49,248 bases of DNA from Isohypsibius dastychi (Eukaryota; Tardigrada; Eutardigrada; Parachela; Isohypsibiidae): assembly GCA_034696485.1 (NCBI GenBank), contig JAQIWT010000038.1, forward strand, positions 1 through 49,248, given 5' to 3'. Both the position numbers and the translations under genes were made by a program. This document shows positions 35,397 to 47,806 of the stretch, piece by piece (within the stretch, counting starts at the first letter, position 1; every line of letters begins with the position of its first letter). Below the pieces are notes generated by a model. It had not been told where the DNA came from, did no database searches, and saw nothing but the letters and a program-made list of their open reading frames with translations.

Positions 35397-38350
35397 ATGG
35401 ATCCCCATATTCTCAAGTGAGTAATTTGCAATTCCCAGGATCGTGTTTCTCACGCGTTATATGATTCAACAGGGACCGCAACAACAAATGGCGTTTTCGT
35501 AAAATCTACCCAGGAAATCTTCATCTAAGTTCGCTCGAGCCCAATCCGTTTATTTCTCTCCCTGCTCCCAAACCCCAAAAGACAATTATTACTCCGGTGC
35601 CTTCGACGATGGACTCGTTTCGCAAGTACGAGGACAGCGTGAATGATGCGTGGTCGAATGATGAAGTAGAGGAATCTTCGAGCAGCCATAGCTCTTCTCG
35701 AGCGGTTCAGCCCCAGAATGGACGATATCCTGGTCATGGAGCGAATAATCGATTATCTTCGGAACATTTGAGAGCAAAGGGGTTGCAAAGGCTGGCGTTG
35801 CAAGCGGGAACTGGAGGGAAAGTGACACGGCCTGGAGTCGCTGTTCGTTCAACTTCGCATAATTCTGACGTGGCAGTTAATAAGGTAGGATTATTGTCGA
35901 CGACTCACCTACTTGAATTGAATAAAAACAGAGTTTAACGTTATTTTTGGGCTGGGCAAATGTACTTTTTGGATGAGCAATTGTTTTGAAGAGAGAAAAC
36001 TGTTTTATTTTCATTCACCACAAATTGTGGTGAATGAAATTGTGGTCCACAATCCCCCAAATTTGTTGGGCGGTTGGTTTCCGGTTTCGCAAATGAGTCT
36101 CGCTTGAACGGTCGGTTTGAACTTAGAATGTGCCAAGTTCGTGGAACCTTGAGACGTAGAGATACAGAAATTCTAGCAACATCCTAGGAATTTATGTATT
36201 TAGCAGTTTCAGTTTAATCGGAGGTATTTCCTACAGTAATTCCGGCTGGATGAATTTATGCTAGCACACATTTTTGCGGTTTTATTAGGTGAATAAATTG
36301 TCTAAATACCTTAAGATATTTTGGGATAAATGTCATTTGTTACAGCTAGAAAACAATTTACAAGTTTAGCACTTATGCAGCCCGATGAATGTCAAGATAG
36401 GTGGTATTCTTTTTTTTTGCCCGCGCCTTACAAGTTGAATTGCTGATGAAAAAATACAGCGGTGGTTTTACAGGAATATTCCACAGAGGTTAGTAATGGT
36501 GAGCTGTGTCAAGTGATTATTTGAAATATTGACCGAATTATCAATATCATCAATATCGATTATCAGTAAATGTATGTTCTCCGGCTTCATATATCAGATT
36601 CGATTCCTGTGAGACATTCCTGTTCAGACATTTGCTTGGAAGTTCTTGCAGAACCCAAGGTTTTCGTGGATACTTTTTGCTTGATAACATGTTGTTTCCT
36701 TCTCCCAGATGTCAGGAATTAACGATCCTTCCAACTTCCTATCTAACTCCCACTCCGCATCCCTCGCTTTCCTCCCACGTCAAACACAGAAGTGTGACAA
36801 GTTCCACAAGCTGCTCGGCGAGAAGATAATCGACATGGAGAATTTGCGCAAGTTGAGCTGGTCCGGAATCCCGATGGAACTTCGTGGTCGGGTCTGGAAA
36901 TTGTTATGCGGATATGCTCCACCGGTTGGAGATTCCAAAAAATCACGGGAGACGATTGAGCGGAAGCGGGAGGAATATAACAGTCTTGTCAGCGAATATT
37001 ATCCGAAAAGAGAAGATGAGCAATATAAAGACGCCTTTCGCCAGATTCACATTGACGTTCCCCGGATGTGCCCACTGGTACCTCTTTTCCAGCAAACGCT
37101 GATCCAGGTAAAAGTATTTTGTGACACAGACTGTTCAAAAAGACATGTTTCAGGGTTTGAGGAAATTTTCTTCTCCTGTTATTTGGTTTCCCAAAAACGG
37201 CATTTTTGAATTAATTTAGTCTTGCCAGATCTCGCCGTATTCATTTGTTTATGTTCCAAACGTTAGTCTGATTATCGAGATCTTAAGGATCAGTTATGTG
37301 TCAAAATATTGTCTTTCTTTCAGGAGATTTTTGAGCGTATTCTTTTTATTTGGGCACTTCGGAATCCAGCTAGTGGCTATGTTCAAGGAATCAACGATCT
37401 GGTCACTCCGTATTTTCTTGTGTTTCTTCGTGATTACATTCCTGCGACGGAAAGTCTGGAGTCATTCCAGCTGGATACACTTCCGGCCAAACAGATCGCC
37501 GAAATAGAAGCCGACTGTTTTTGGTGCCTTTCTCAACTTTTATCATCTATTTTGAATAACTATACGTTCGCCCAGCCCGGAATCCAACAGCGCGTTTTGC
37601 AGCTTAAAGATCTCATACAGAGGGTAGGTTCTTTTCTTTCTTGTCTTGGGTTATTTCCCGAAAATTACCAGAATGGCAGAAGAATAAGTATATTGCAAAA
37701 GAAAACGTTCGGCAAAACGAATTTTTTCATGATCAGCTAATTTCAGTAGTAACAAATTTGTTGTCAACTATTTTTTTCAGCATTACTTTGAAACTGTATT
37801 TTAACTAAATTTTCGAAGAAAAGTTGCGTCAACCAGTTTTCTTCTGTTTGGTGAAAATTTCGATTATTACGATTATTATGATTATTCGAAAATTTCGATT
37901 ATTTTTCGAAAATTACTAATAATCGCAAACAAATCGGGTCAGCTGGTTTTCTCAATCATCTGTGAAAATTTTGTTTGTTTTTTTCTTCAGGTTGATAATG
38001 ATCTGCATCGACATTTGGAAAAGTGTCTGGTGGAATATCTACAGTTTTCTTTCCGGTGGATGAATAATTTATTAATTCGTGAGTTGCCGTTGAAGTGCGT
38101 TATTCGCCTTTGGGATTCCTACCACAGTGAGCCGGACGGATTCGCCAGTTTTCATGTTTATGTCTGTGCGAGTTTTCTCCTGTGGTGGTCGGAAGATCTG
38201 CGCAGCCAGCCTGACTTTCAGCATTGTTTATTACTTTTACAGAATTTACCAACTCAGAGTTGGAACGAAGACCAAGTTGAGCGGATTTTGGCAAAAGCCT
38301 TTATGCTCAAGTCTCTTTTTGCTGATGCTCCTAAGCACCTCAAATCTTAG
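35397..38350 (+). CDS. TBC1D22: TBC1 domain family member 22, Rab GTPase-activating protein
   Basis: Five exons (35397-35416, 35473-35884, 36709-37107, 37324-37623, 37991-38350) give 496 aa, against 505-517 for human TBC1D22A and TBC1D22B. The family is Golgi-associated, binds ACBD3 and 14-3-3, and stimulates GTP hydrolysis by Rabs. Support: an N-terminal KWRFRKIYPGN like the vertebrate FWKR...LPGS start, then LRKLSWSGIP opening the TBC domain. The arginine-finger motif IHIDVPR and glutamine-finger YVQGINDL are both intact, so it should be an active GAP. FAQPGIQ, FRWMNNLLIRE, IRLWDSYHSEPDGF and a conserved C-terminus (FADAPKHLKS) complete the match. The 20-nt first exon is inferred from phase and from extension of homology upstream of the ATG at 35609. 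One gene represents both vertebrate paralogues. Confidence 0.95.
36009..36039. repeat. 31-bp near-perfect palindrome in TBC1D22 intron 2
   Basis: Arms of 15 nt (TTTCATTCACCACAA and its complement) surround a single central base. It lies in the 824-nt intron between 35885 and 36708. Possibly the remnant ends of an excised element. Confidence 0.75.
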
Positions 38351-39205
38351 ATACTTTGCGCAGCTGTGAAGCAAATTAAATAAAGCCAAATATTTCGGTT
38401 TGATGTTTTTGACAGTTTACTGAGGCACTCGAGGTGTTCCACGTTGCATCTTGCCGGGCTTTCTTTGATGATGTGATCTTCAGTATTTTGTTTTTCTTGT
38501 GGCAAGATATTTTTCAGAGTATTTTTTAGGGTATCTTTTTTAAGAGTATTTTTTGGAGTATTTTTCAGCAAGGATTTTTAAAGTATCGACGAAGTGAAAA
38601 GTTCGAAGTAAAATACGATGGTGATGAGTGAGGACGGTCAGGAAACCATAACTTTTTTCGAAACGGGATTTCCCGAAACAGAGTTTGTACGAAAACTGGG
38701 TAGTTTTGCAAATTTTCGTGATCATCCATAAACCTCCGAGTGGGGATGACGAAATTCATCTGGCTGAACTCGAAAAGCGCGATCAGCGCGATTTTCTCAT
38801 TGTGTTTGATGTCATCTTGGTGTAGATTAAATGCTGAATGCCTGATGACATATGCATGTTCGAGAAGTCGTGTCTTTTTGGTGTCGAAGATTGTTGTTCT
38901 TGATATGTCGAATGCCGTCCTGCAATTATCTGTTGAACAAAGGCATGCATCTTCGTTTGTTCGTCAGTTTACATTTCGACGGATCGGTTTATCGAAGCTG
39001 TCTTCTGAACACAATTGCAGAAATAGCGTATTGATGTTTAGACACAGCTCAAGCTCGGAAAGCTAAACAGCGTTGGAAGAGCTCATGAACAAACAAACAA
39101 AATGAGCAAGACCATACTATTAATTTAAACAAATCGTCATTCCGATGATCTGTTCACACGCATAAGAAAAGACTCGCTTCATTATTTGCTTTCCTGTGTT
39201 TCTGC
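38351..39205. other. TBC1D22 3' end, GTATTTTT repeats and intergenic DNA
   Basis: An AATAAA at 38379-38384, about 30 bases after the TBC1D22 stop, is its likely poly(A) signal. At about 38514-38572 four short units related to AGAGTATTTTTT/GGGTATCTTTTTT follow one another. The remaining open frames (for example 38740-39066) have no recognisable content. Confidence 0.5.
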
Positions 39206-42200
39206 ATGACAATGTTGCTTAGACTATCTGTGCTTTTCTTCATTTCCATATCCAGTATTTCATGTTTTCTATTACGCTTCCCGCGTCCCGGATCGGATAA
39301 CTCCTTCCAAAACTGTTCCTCGCCAACATATCTTGCGGAATACAACTGCCCATGCAACAGTTTCGGTCAGCCGTGTAAAGACCCTAATGTCATTTGCATC
39401 AAACAAAGCGAGCCAGTCGGCCACAATGGAATTTTCGAGGGGCTGTGTGCTTGCAGAACGGATGCAGAAATTTTCATTCATGGTAGATGTCAGCCTTTTA
39501 ATCCAGACTTGGCCACCACGAACCCAATCTCCGAAGCGACAGAGATGACCCCGGTAGCACCTTCCGCATGCCGCACGACCATCATTCAAGAAACCCAGTG
39601 CTTCACAGGATGCTCGTCGAACTTGAGAAATGCCAGCAGCATCCCGATTTGTCAGGCCTTATGTCATAACGACTGTCTGCGGTCCGGCAATCCTGTATGC
39701 TGCCAGCTTAAGCCAGTATCAATCGGTTCAGTTCACTGCTGTCAAGTGCGAGATGTCCTAACGCAAACAGAATGCAGCAAAGCCGCGGTTACGGAATATA
39801 ACTGTTTCGCCGGATGCGCTGGTCAGCCAGTTAGCACAAAGGATATCTGTCAACGGCAGTGCAAAGCTGAGTGTTTGACCTCTAGCTGCGAAGAATGCTG
39901 CCCGGCTTACTATCCCAGTGTTTGTGGATCGGGAGTTGTGTCTATTGGTGACTGTTTGGTGAGTGCGGCCATTGAGCTTGACTGTGGTGACAGATGTAGT
40001 GGCGCGAATAGTGTCGACCTTGCGTTGTGCCAAAGTACATGCCACGAAACTTGCTTAGCGGATACTTGTGCGTTTAAGCCGGAGACCAGCTGTGATGCGG
40101 TGAACTGCTGTCCACTAACTGTTCCGACATTTTGTGGTGATCAGGCGATTTCGGCTCGAGCCTGCTTCAACGCCAGAAATGTCGTAGCAGTATGCATCCA
40201 AGGGTGTGCCAACTCAAATAGTTTGACTCAGTTCATCTGCACGGAGAAATGTCAGGCTTCGTGTCTTGGATCGACATGCTCTGAATGTTGTCCCGTGACG
40301 ACGACTGGTCCCCTGTGCAGTGGCACAGTATCAGGTAACAAGCCAGAACCCGGCCATCTCTGGAAAATTGACATAATCTTTTACAGTATCGCAGTGTTTC
40401 CAAGCTGAGCGGGATGAAGCAGCTTGCTTCGATACCAACTGCCCTTCGACATTAGATCCTCTCCCCCGAGCTAACTGCCAACGCAATTGTCATTCAACCT
40501 GTTCAACTATCACATGCTCATCATGCTGCCCACGCAGTGATCCAACATTATGTGGAACGCTCGCGGTGAATGTTAGTCAATGCGGGGTTTCAGCAACGAC
40601 ACAGGAAGCTTGTTTCGGGGCATGTGCCACCTCGCCACCATTTCAAGTTGCGAGTTGCTACTCATCCTGTCAAACATCATGTTTGTCAGGAACTTGCAAC
40701 GACTGCTGCCCGCCTGCATCAATTCCGACGTTTTGTGATCCAGCGAAGGAAGCGGTTACCGCAGCGGAGTGCGCTGGTGCTGGCAGGGACGAGACTACAT
40801 GTTTTCTCGATTGTATTCTGACTGCAACAATCCCATCAACGTTGGCTCTGTGCCAGAAGTCCTGTAAAACACAGTGTGAAACTACGGCTTGTCCCGACTG
40901 CTGCCCCGGTACCATCAACACATTTTGCACACCGAAGACCATCACAGGTAACGCTATTCAGTGACTCAGAGGTCGTAAGTGAAAAGCAACTGCTTGATTC
41001 TTTAGGCACCCAGTGTTTAGACGCCAGACTCAAAGAATATGAGTGCTATGACCTCTGCCCATACCCAAACACAGTCCCTGCAACCAACACCACAGCACTT
41101 GTCTATGCAAGCTGCAAGCGAAACTGTAGGGGCATTTGCATCCAAAGCGCCTGCACCACTTGTTGTCCAGCTGCGGCCCCCGAACTGTGTGACGGCACCA
41201 TCGACCTGAATGACTGTAATTCTTGGGCGCAGATCGAAACGAGTTGCTACACCGGGTGCAGCGGAATTGGTGTTGTGCTAGCAAGATGTTTGCTCACCGA
41301 CTGTCAACGGCCATGCCTCCAGCTGGCATGTCCGGATTGTTGCCCTGTGCCCGTTCAAAGTGTCTGTCCAGCAGTCAGCGTATCAGCTCCCGCCTGCATA
41401 AATGCCGATACTCATGAGCAGGCATGTTTTATGTCCTGTTTGGCGCTAGGCAGCCTCCCGGCTCAGAGGTCCTGTGAGCAAACCTGCAAGAACGTGTGCA
41501 CAAATACCACATGCAGCGAATGCTGCACAAGCATAATCCCGACCATCTGCACTCCAGCAATTTCAGGTACATTTGTTTCTACGAAAACCTACCTACTAAG
41601 GAATACGAGTTCTGGTTGACCTTCCAGTATCACAATGTTCGGCTGCGGAGCAAAAAGAGAAAGAATGTTTCGCAAACAACTGTCCGGCAACCCTGGGCCC
41701 ATTGAAGCGGGCTGAATGCCAAACATCATGCCACACTGAATGCCTCACATCTTCGTGTGCAGAATGCTGTCCGAGTACGCTGCCGATAGTGTGTGGTTCA
41801 AACGCAATCAGTATCAATCAATGCAGTACAGCATCAAATGATCAGACCTTGTGTTACACTACACAGTGCACAGGTGTAGTACCGTATCAACAGGCCACAT
41901 GCTACGCTGGTAACTGTCAAGTTGCTTGTCTGAGCTCTACATGTAACGATTGCTGTCCGGAGCCACCAGCAACTTTCTGCAATGCCACATCGAAGAAGGT
42001 CACTGCATATGAGTGCATGTACGCAGGTAGCAACGAGACATCGTGTTTGGCGAGCTGTCTTCAAACGCCAGCCATTGCCACAGCTCTGTCAATCTGTCAA
42101 CGTGCCTGTAAAGTCAGTTGTGAGACCCGAACGTGTTCGGAATGCTGTCCAGGAATCGTGAACACATTCTGCCCGTCGCAGCTGACAGGTAACGAAAGGT

Positions 42201-45200
42201 CCTTCTGAGCGTTGGTAAACCTGGAACTAACCTTTTGTGTTAGGACTGGCATGTTTGGATGCTGGACAAACCGAATGCACCTGCTATGACCAGTGTGCTT
42301 CAGCAAATACGACAGCATTAGTCACGGCTGATTGCCAGGAGACTTGTCATGAAACATGCGAATTCACCACTTGCACCACCTGCTGTCCGGCGGCTCTGCC
42401 CAAACTGTGTGGTAACACAGTGACCGTTGATGATTGCAGAAATCATGCTCTAGGGGAAATAAGTTGCTTTGCGGGATGTTCGGGATCAGGATTCGTGCTC
42501 GCCAGCTGTCTCATAACCCAATGCTACACACCATGCCAGCTGACTAGTTGCGACGATTGCTGTCCCCCACCAAATCAAATATTTTGTGGTCCGGCTGAAA
42601 TATCAGCGTTGGCCTGCCTGGAAAGTGGATCGAAGGAGAATCAATGTGCGACGAACTGTCAACAGATTGTTGACTCCGTTTCTCAGGCCATCTGCCTCAA
42701 TGTCTGCAAGGAAAACTGCGAAATCGCAAGTTGTGTGGAGTGCTGTCCTCTTGTGGTCCCCACGTTCTGTGCGTCACTTGCTACAGGTAGGTTGTCATGA
42801 CTGATTAAGACTGTGAAATCATTTTTTTCTTTCTTAAGGTCAACAGTGCCTTACTCGCCGGCTGGAAGAAGCGACTTGCTATGATCAATGTGCACAAACG
42901 ACAACAGCTCCATCAGGAAATACAACCGCTCTGGTCACTGCACAATGCCAGAGGAACTGTCACGGCAACTGTATCGGTATCACCTGTCTTACCTGCTGCC
43001 CTGCTACCATACCAACACTGTGCGACGGAACAGTAGCGATTGATGACTGCAATGCTCGTGCTCTCCTCCAAGCCAGCTGCATCGCTGGTTGCACAGGATC
43101 TGGTTTTGCACGGGCCAGTTGCTTGTTCACTCAGTGTCAATTACCCTGTCGTGACGCCACCTGCGACGACTGCTGCCCGTCACTTGTTGATGTGTTCTGT
43201 GGCCCAGCTAGCGTATCCCCTTCGATTTGCGCTGAAGCAGGGCTGAAAGAGAACAACTGCGCGGCAAATTGTCTCACGCTCAGCGAGCCTGCATCGCAAG
43301 CTGTTTGCCTACAAGTGTGCAAAGACAGCTGCGTGTCTGCTGCTTGTGACGAATGTTGCCCGCTGGCAGTCCCCCAGTTCTGCACTCCTGCAAAATCTGG
43401 TAAATTTTTTTCCTTCATGATCTGAATGAGCTGAATTTTGTAGCCCTGGCGTTTTCAGGTACGGAATGTCTAAGTAGTACACTGGAAGAAGCAAACTGCC
43501 TCGATCAATGTGCTCAAATTATCGCGGCGCCAGCTGGAAATACAACTGCTTTAGTTAGAGCGCAATGTGAAAGAAATTGCCAAGGAACATGTGTCACAAG
43601 CACGTGTGCAGCCTGCTGCCCGGCTACCTCACCCCGGCTCTGTGGGGGTGCAGTCACCGTTGATGACTGCAACACTCAAGCAACAGCACAGAATGGATGT
43701 TTCTCGGGATGTACGGGATCAGGATTCCTTCTAGCACAATGTCTGACCACTCAATGTCAAGCAATCTGCCAGCAGGCTTCCTGCGATGATTGTTGCCCTC
43801 CCCCGACCAACATATTCTGTGCACCGACGACCGTATCTGCCCTGACCTGTGTCGAAAGCGGCCTGAACGAAGAGCAGTGTGCGGCGAGTTGCCAAGCTAT
43901 CACCGAGCCAGCATCCCAAGCTGTCTGCCTTCAAGTTTGTAAGGACAGCTGTGAGGACGCAGCTTGTGGAGTGTGCTGCCCTCTGGTGGTTCCTACATTT
44001 TGCACACCAACAAAATCTGGTATGAACGCTCCTGCACAGTCTAACTACTGGACTATTCTTAGCTTTTTCATTCGTAGGTCTGCAATGTCTGAGCAGCACA
44101 CTCGAGGAGGCTGACTGTTCTGACCAATGCGCACAAATAAATACAGCGTCTTCTGGAAACACGACAGCCTTGATTGAGGCTCAGTGCCAGAGAAATTGTC
44201 ATGGAGCTTGCGTCAACAGTACCTGTGCACCTTGTTGTTCATCGACTATACCCACTCTTTGCGATGGAGCTGTGACAATCGACATCTGCAATTCACGTGC
44301 TGTGACTGAGACAAGCTGCTTCTCCGGATGTAATGGGTCTGGCTTCGCGCTTGCAAATTGTTTGACTACCACATGTCAGACACCATGTCTACAGGCAAAT
44401 TGCGACGATTGCTGTCCTTCGCCAACCCATACATTCTGTGGCGCTTTGGCATCAGCTCAAGTTTGCTCGGCTGCGGGGCTAAGAGAACAGCAATGTGCTT
44501 CGAACTGTCCAGTAACCACCGACCTGTCGTCCCGAGCAATATGCCTGCAGGCCTGCAAGGATAGCTGTGTGACCGCATCTTGCAGTGAATGCTGCACCAT
44601 TGTAGTACCCGCTGTATGCAGCTCAACTCGAACCGGTACACAATAACCGTAATTTCACATGTCGACAATTTGGGTGTACACAGATCTGATGTTTGCAGGT
44701 CGTCAGTGTCTAACCGCTACATTGACAGAAGGGACATGTTACGACACATGTGAGCAGATAACATCATCGCCAGCAACAAACACCACCGAGCTCGTGTCCG
44801 CTAATTGCAAACGCAATTGTCATGGTAATTGTGTCGTATCAACTTGCGCCGGCTGCTGTCCTGGAACGACAGCGACTCTATGCGATGGGACTTCCTCAGT
44901 CGATGCATGCAACACCAGAGCGCAGACCGCAACCTCGTGTTACCAAGGATGTACCGGATCTGGCTATACACTCGCTAATTGCCTAGCCAATTCTTGTCAA
45001 AAACCTTGTATTACCGCATCGTGCGATGAGTGCTGTCCGCTTCCCGTTTCCACTTTCTGCTCAGCAACAGTCACAGCTTCAGTCTGCGCAACGGCCGGAG
45101 TCAAAGAAGCCGCATGCGCTGCGGGGTGCACTCAAACAAATGCACTGGAACAGGCCATCTGTCGACAAGCATGCAAATCCAGCTGCACGACAACAACATG

Positions 45201-45837
45201 CACGGAATGTTGCCCTCTTGCCGTTCCGGTGCTATGCGGTGCCAAAGCGGGTAATATTCCAATTCTGCCCACTCAGATCATTGACCTCATAGTTTGAATT
45301 GCAGTTTCAGTCAGTACTTGCTCCGCGGCTGAAGCTAGCTTGTCAACTTGTTACAGCAACTGTGTGAGCACGAGTCCAACTGATCCCACCGCACAGTTCA
45401 CCTGCCAAGAAACATGTCGCACTAACTGTCTTACAGCTAACTGTGGCGCGTGTTGTCCGGTCCGTCAGCCAACGACTCTATGTGGTACAGTAGCCACGAC
45501 GGCTACCGTAAATAACTGCGTTGCCAAGCGGACAACGCAACAGACCTGCTACACGAACTGTAACGCAGGAACGGGTACTTCTATTTCAAAGCTCATCTGT
45601 CAGATATCACAGTGCAGAGCAGCCTGCATAACGTCAACCTGCTGTGACTGCTGCCCACAGCCCACTCAACTATACTGCACGTCAACAAAGGATGCGGAAC
45701 AATGCTTGAATGCGTATTATCAGGCAGTAGCGTGTTATAACGTTTGCCCCGCAGCCACGCTGGCTAGTTGTCAGTTCGCTTGTCGCAACACTTGCGTTAC
45801 CAACTCTTGTGCTGCCTGCTGCCCACTGCTGGTATAA
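39206..45837 (+). CDS. Giant secreted cysteine-rich tandem-module protein
   Basis: Ten exons (39206-40334, 40387-40947, 41006-41566, 41628-42188, 42244-42786, 42839-43399, 43459-44019, 44078-44635, 44699-45250, 45305-45837) give 2,039 aa. A signal peptide (MLLRLSVLFFISISS) is followed by an EGF-like Cys segment and then about 31 modules of 55-62 residues. The module pattern is C-x7-9-C-x3-C-x8-16-C-x3-C-x3-C-x4-C-x2-C-C-P-x5-7-C, ten cysteines each (near 300 in all). Typical pieces are CSECCPLVVPTFC, CDDCCP and GCSGSGF. Every internal intron is in phase 1, and every internal exon encodes exactly three modules; five exons are exactly 561 bp. NTT sequons recur in the first module of many exons. 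I do not recognise the family. Secreted extracellular-matrix, cuticle, mucus or egg-coat roles are guesses. It ends at TAA after ACCPLLV with no membrane anchor. Confidence 0.88.
40387..45250 (+). repeat. Tandem exon repeat: eight three-module units of 543-561 bp
   Basis: Exon lengths are 561, 561, 561, 543, 561, 561, 558 and 552. Two sub-types exist. Exons starting at 40387 and 41628 resemble each other (QCFQAERDE/QCSAAEQKE starts, ending GTINTFC/GIVNTFC). Those at 41006, 42244, 42839, 43459, 44078 and 44699 share NTTALV-type first modules and GCxGSGF second modules. The pattern implies one duplicated two-exon block followed by serial single-exon duplications. Confidence 0.85.
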
Positions 45838-47806
45838 TTTTCAAAAGTAATGGCTTGGTGACTTTGCTTGCTGGCTCCATAGGACATCCCACTTTCGAGA
45901 TCCACATGGTTTCGTTCGGTAGAGCCGGTGCCAACTGGATTGGTTTAGATTAAAAAAATTCGTTCCATTTAACATGTCGTCTTATGTAACTTCTTCGGCC
46001 TTGTTTGCGGGTTATCGGAACGGCGGCGCTCTAGCTTTCATATGAAATTCGTGGAAAATTGGAAAATAGATGTCGCTCTATACTGGCGCTGACATGATCA
46101 CAAACGTCGACGATACTGAAGTAGGTAATTTGATTTCTTAGTTCACGTACAATACGCCCCATTCGAACCAGGAATAGAACAAAGCAAAAAAAAATCTGAA
46201 CGAAAGAAGGTGATGGTATTCATTGCAAGGAATGCTGTCAATCGCTGGAGCAGTACGATTAATCTCATTGTCATCCCGTAGTTGGTAACAGACCCCCCCC
46301 CCCTAATATGCAAAACTAAGCCGAGCACACGGCACGCTACAGTCGTTTCTTGAAACTACCAAAAAACGTCAGCCTTATGGGCCTGATGTAGATTTCTTTC
46401 CAATGGAGAAATACATTGGTCAACGTGATCTGACCGGAAGTCAGCAAGTCTGTCCATTTGCGAATGCATCTGCAGCGATGAAAATCACACATCGCAGAAC
46501 GTAGAGAAATTTGCAGTTCAAGCGCATTACGTCATCAAACGTTGTTTAAGTGATCCACTACCCCATGTCTCAACGAAAATTGCGGGAGATATGAATCGAA
46601 GCATCACGAGCTGGCTGGACCAGCAATGCGTCATGCAGATTTAGCACCTTAAGTTGTTGTGGGACGTTTTGATTGGATTTTTAGATGATTTGACAACATT
46701 TTATTTTAGTGATTAAACACACAAACTTCGATCTTCGATCTTCGATCTTCGAGGTGTTTGGCTTTTGAGTCTGAGTACTTGTGTATGATTTGAAACCCTT
46801 GCTCAGCCCCCTCCCTGTCAGTCTGGGGGTACGGTAAAGCTGGGCATTGAAAGAGAGCGAGGGAGACTGAGTGAGAGACACACAGACGGAATACGGTATC
46901 GACAGACGGTATCGATTCTATTTATAACCTTGCTGACCACTAGAGCACGTGTTCTAGAGACTGGGCATCCACCACGGTAGGCGTGAGAGCCAGATAGCAA
47001 AATCCACTAAATCAGTATTTCGTGCATCTGGGCATCAGAGGTGCCACATTCCTGAGTAGTTATTCCGCGCCCTGGGAGTGGGAAATATCTCCCACTCACG
47101 ATTTCATTCTGGTCGCCTTCGTTTCATATGGCGGGAGACAGACGCGTAAATTATCATAACTTTACAGAGTGTCCAGTTTTTCTAGGTAAGATGTGAAACT
47201 ACGATTATCAGCCCATATAGCTATGAGCTAACCACATCGCACTCCGCTGCGCTCCGCTCCATGTGGATAAATCGGCGCACTTGTGCCCTCAACGAAATTC
47301 GGTCATAACGGTATGCTTTATCGTAACGAACTCGTATCAGATTGAAACAGGTTGAGGTTGAGTGTTGCTGTGGTGGTCGGGTAAATTCGTTAAAATGGAC
47401 AGGGGGTATTCAGAAGCTGAACTGATGTGCGCTGGTACCCCTTAATCTTGTGCTTTATCTTAGAGGGGGCGGGGGTCGAATGATGTCATTTGCGCGTGTG
47501 ATAGATTTTGTTTTGCTCAAATTCGCCATTTTTCTTGACAGACCTTCATTCAGCTGCTGTATCCGTCATCGTGTTTCCACCTTTGCTACCGTGAATATTG
47601 TTGTATTGCTGTTGTGTGCAGCACCTGAGAGGTGAGTACATGTTGTGGTTTGACGATGAGGAAGAGTATTCCTGCGAAATTTTCAAGCTTGAAATCCCGA
47701 TCTGAATCGTTTTCTCGGGTTTCGACGATCTCATTTCTCCACATGTCTGATTTATTTCTTAGTTCCAGAACTTGGTTTTTACAAATTGCTTGTTTCTAGG
47801 TCTACC
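45838..47806. other. Intergenic region with tandem and dispersed repeats
   Basis: I see no firm gene. At 46726-46753 the heptamer CTTCGAT is repeated four times and flanked by short AAACAC/GTGTTT complements. A run of 11 C is at 46293-46303, and a GA-rich stretch is near 46850-46890. A dispersed repeat related to 10575-10680 is at about 47236-47350. A likely 5' exon of the MATH/BTB gene ends at a GTGAGT donor near 47631. Its frame (including NIVVLLLCAAPER) continues in phase into the ATG exon, so the true start could be upstream. Confidence 0.45.

Noticed and set aside
40387-45250. Cysteine-rich exons as metallothionein or short toxin-like peptides encoded separately
   Set aside because: The modules are linked by phase-1 introns in one continuous frame with a single signal peptide and one stop, so they form one long protein rather than separate small peptides.
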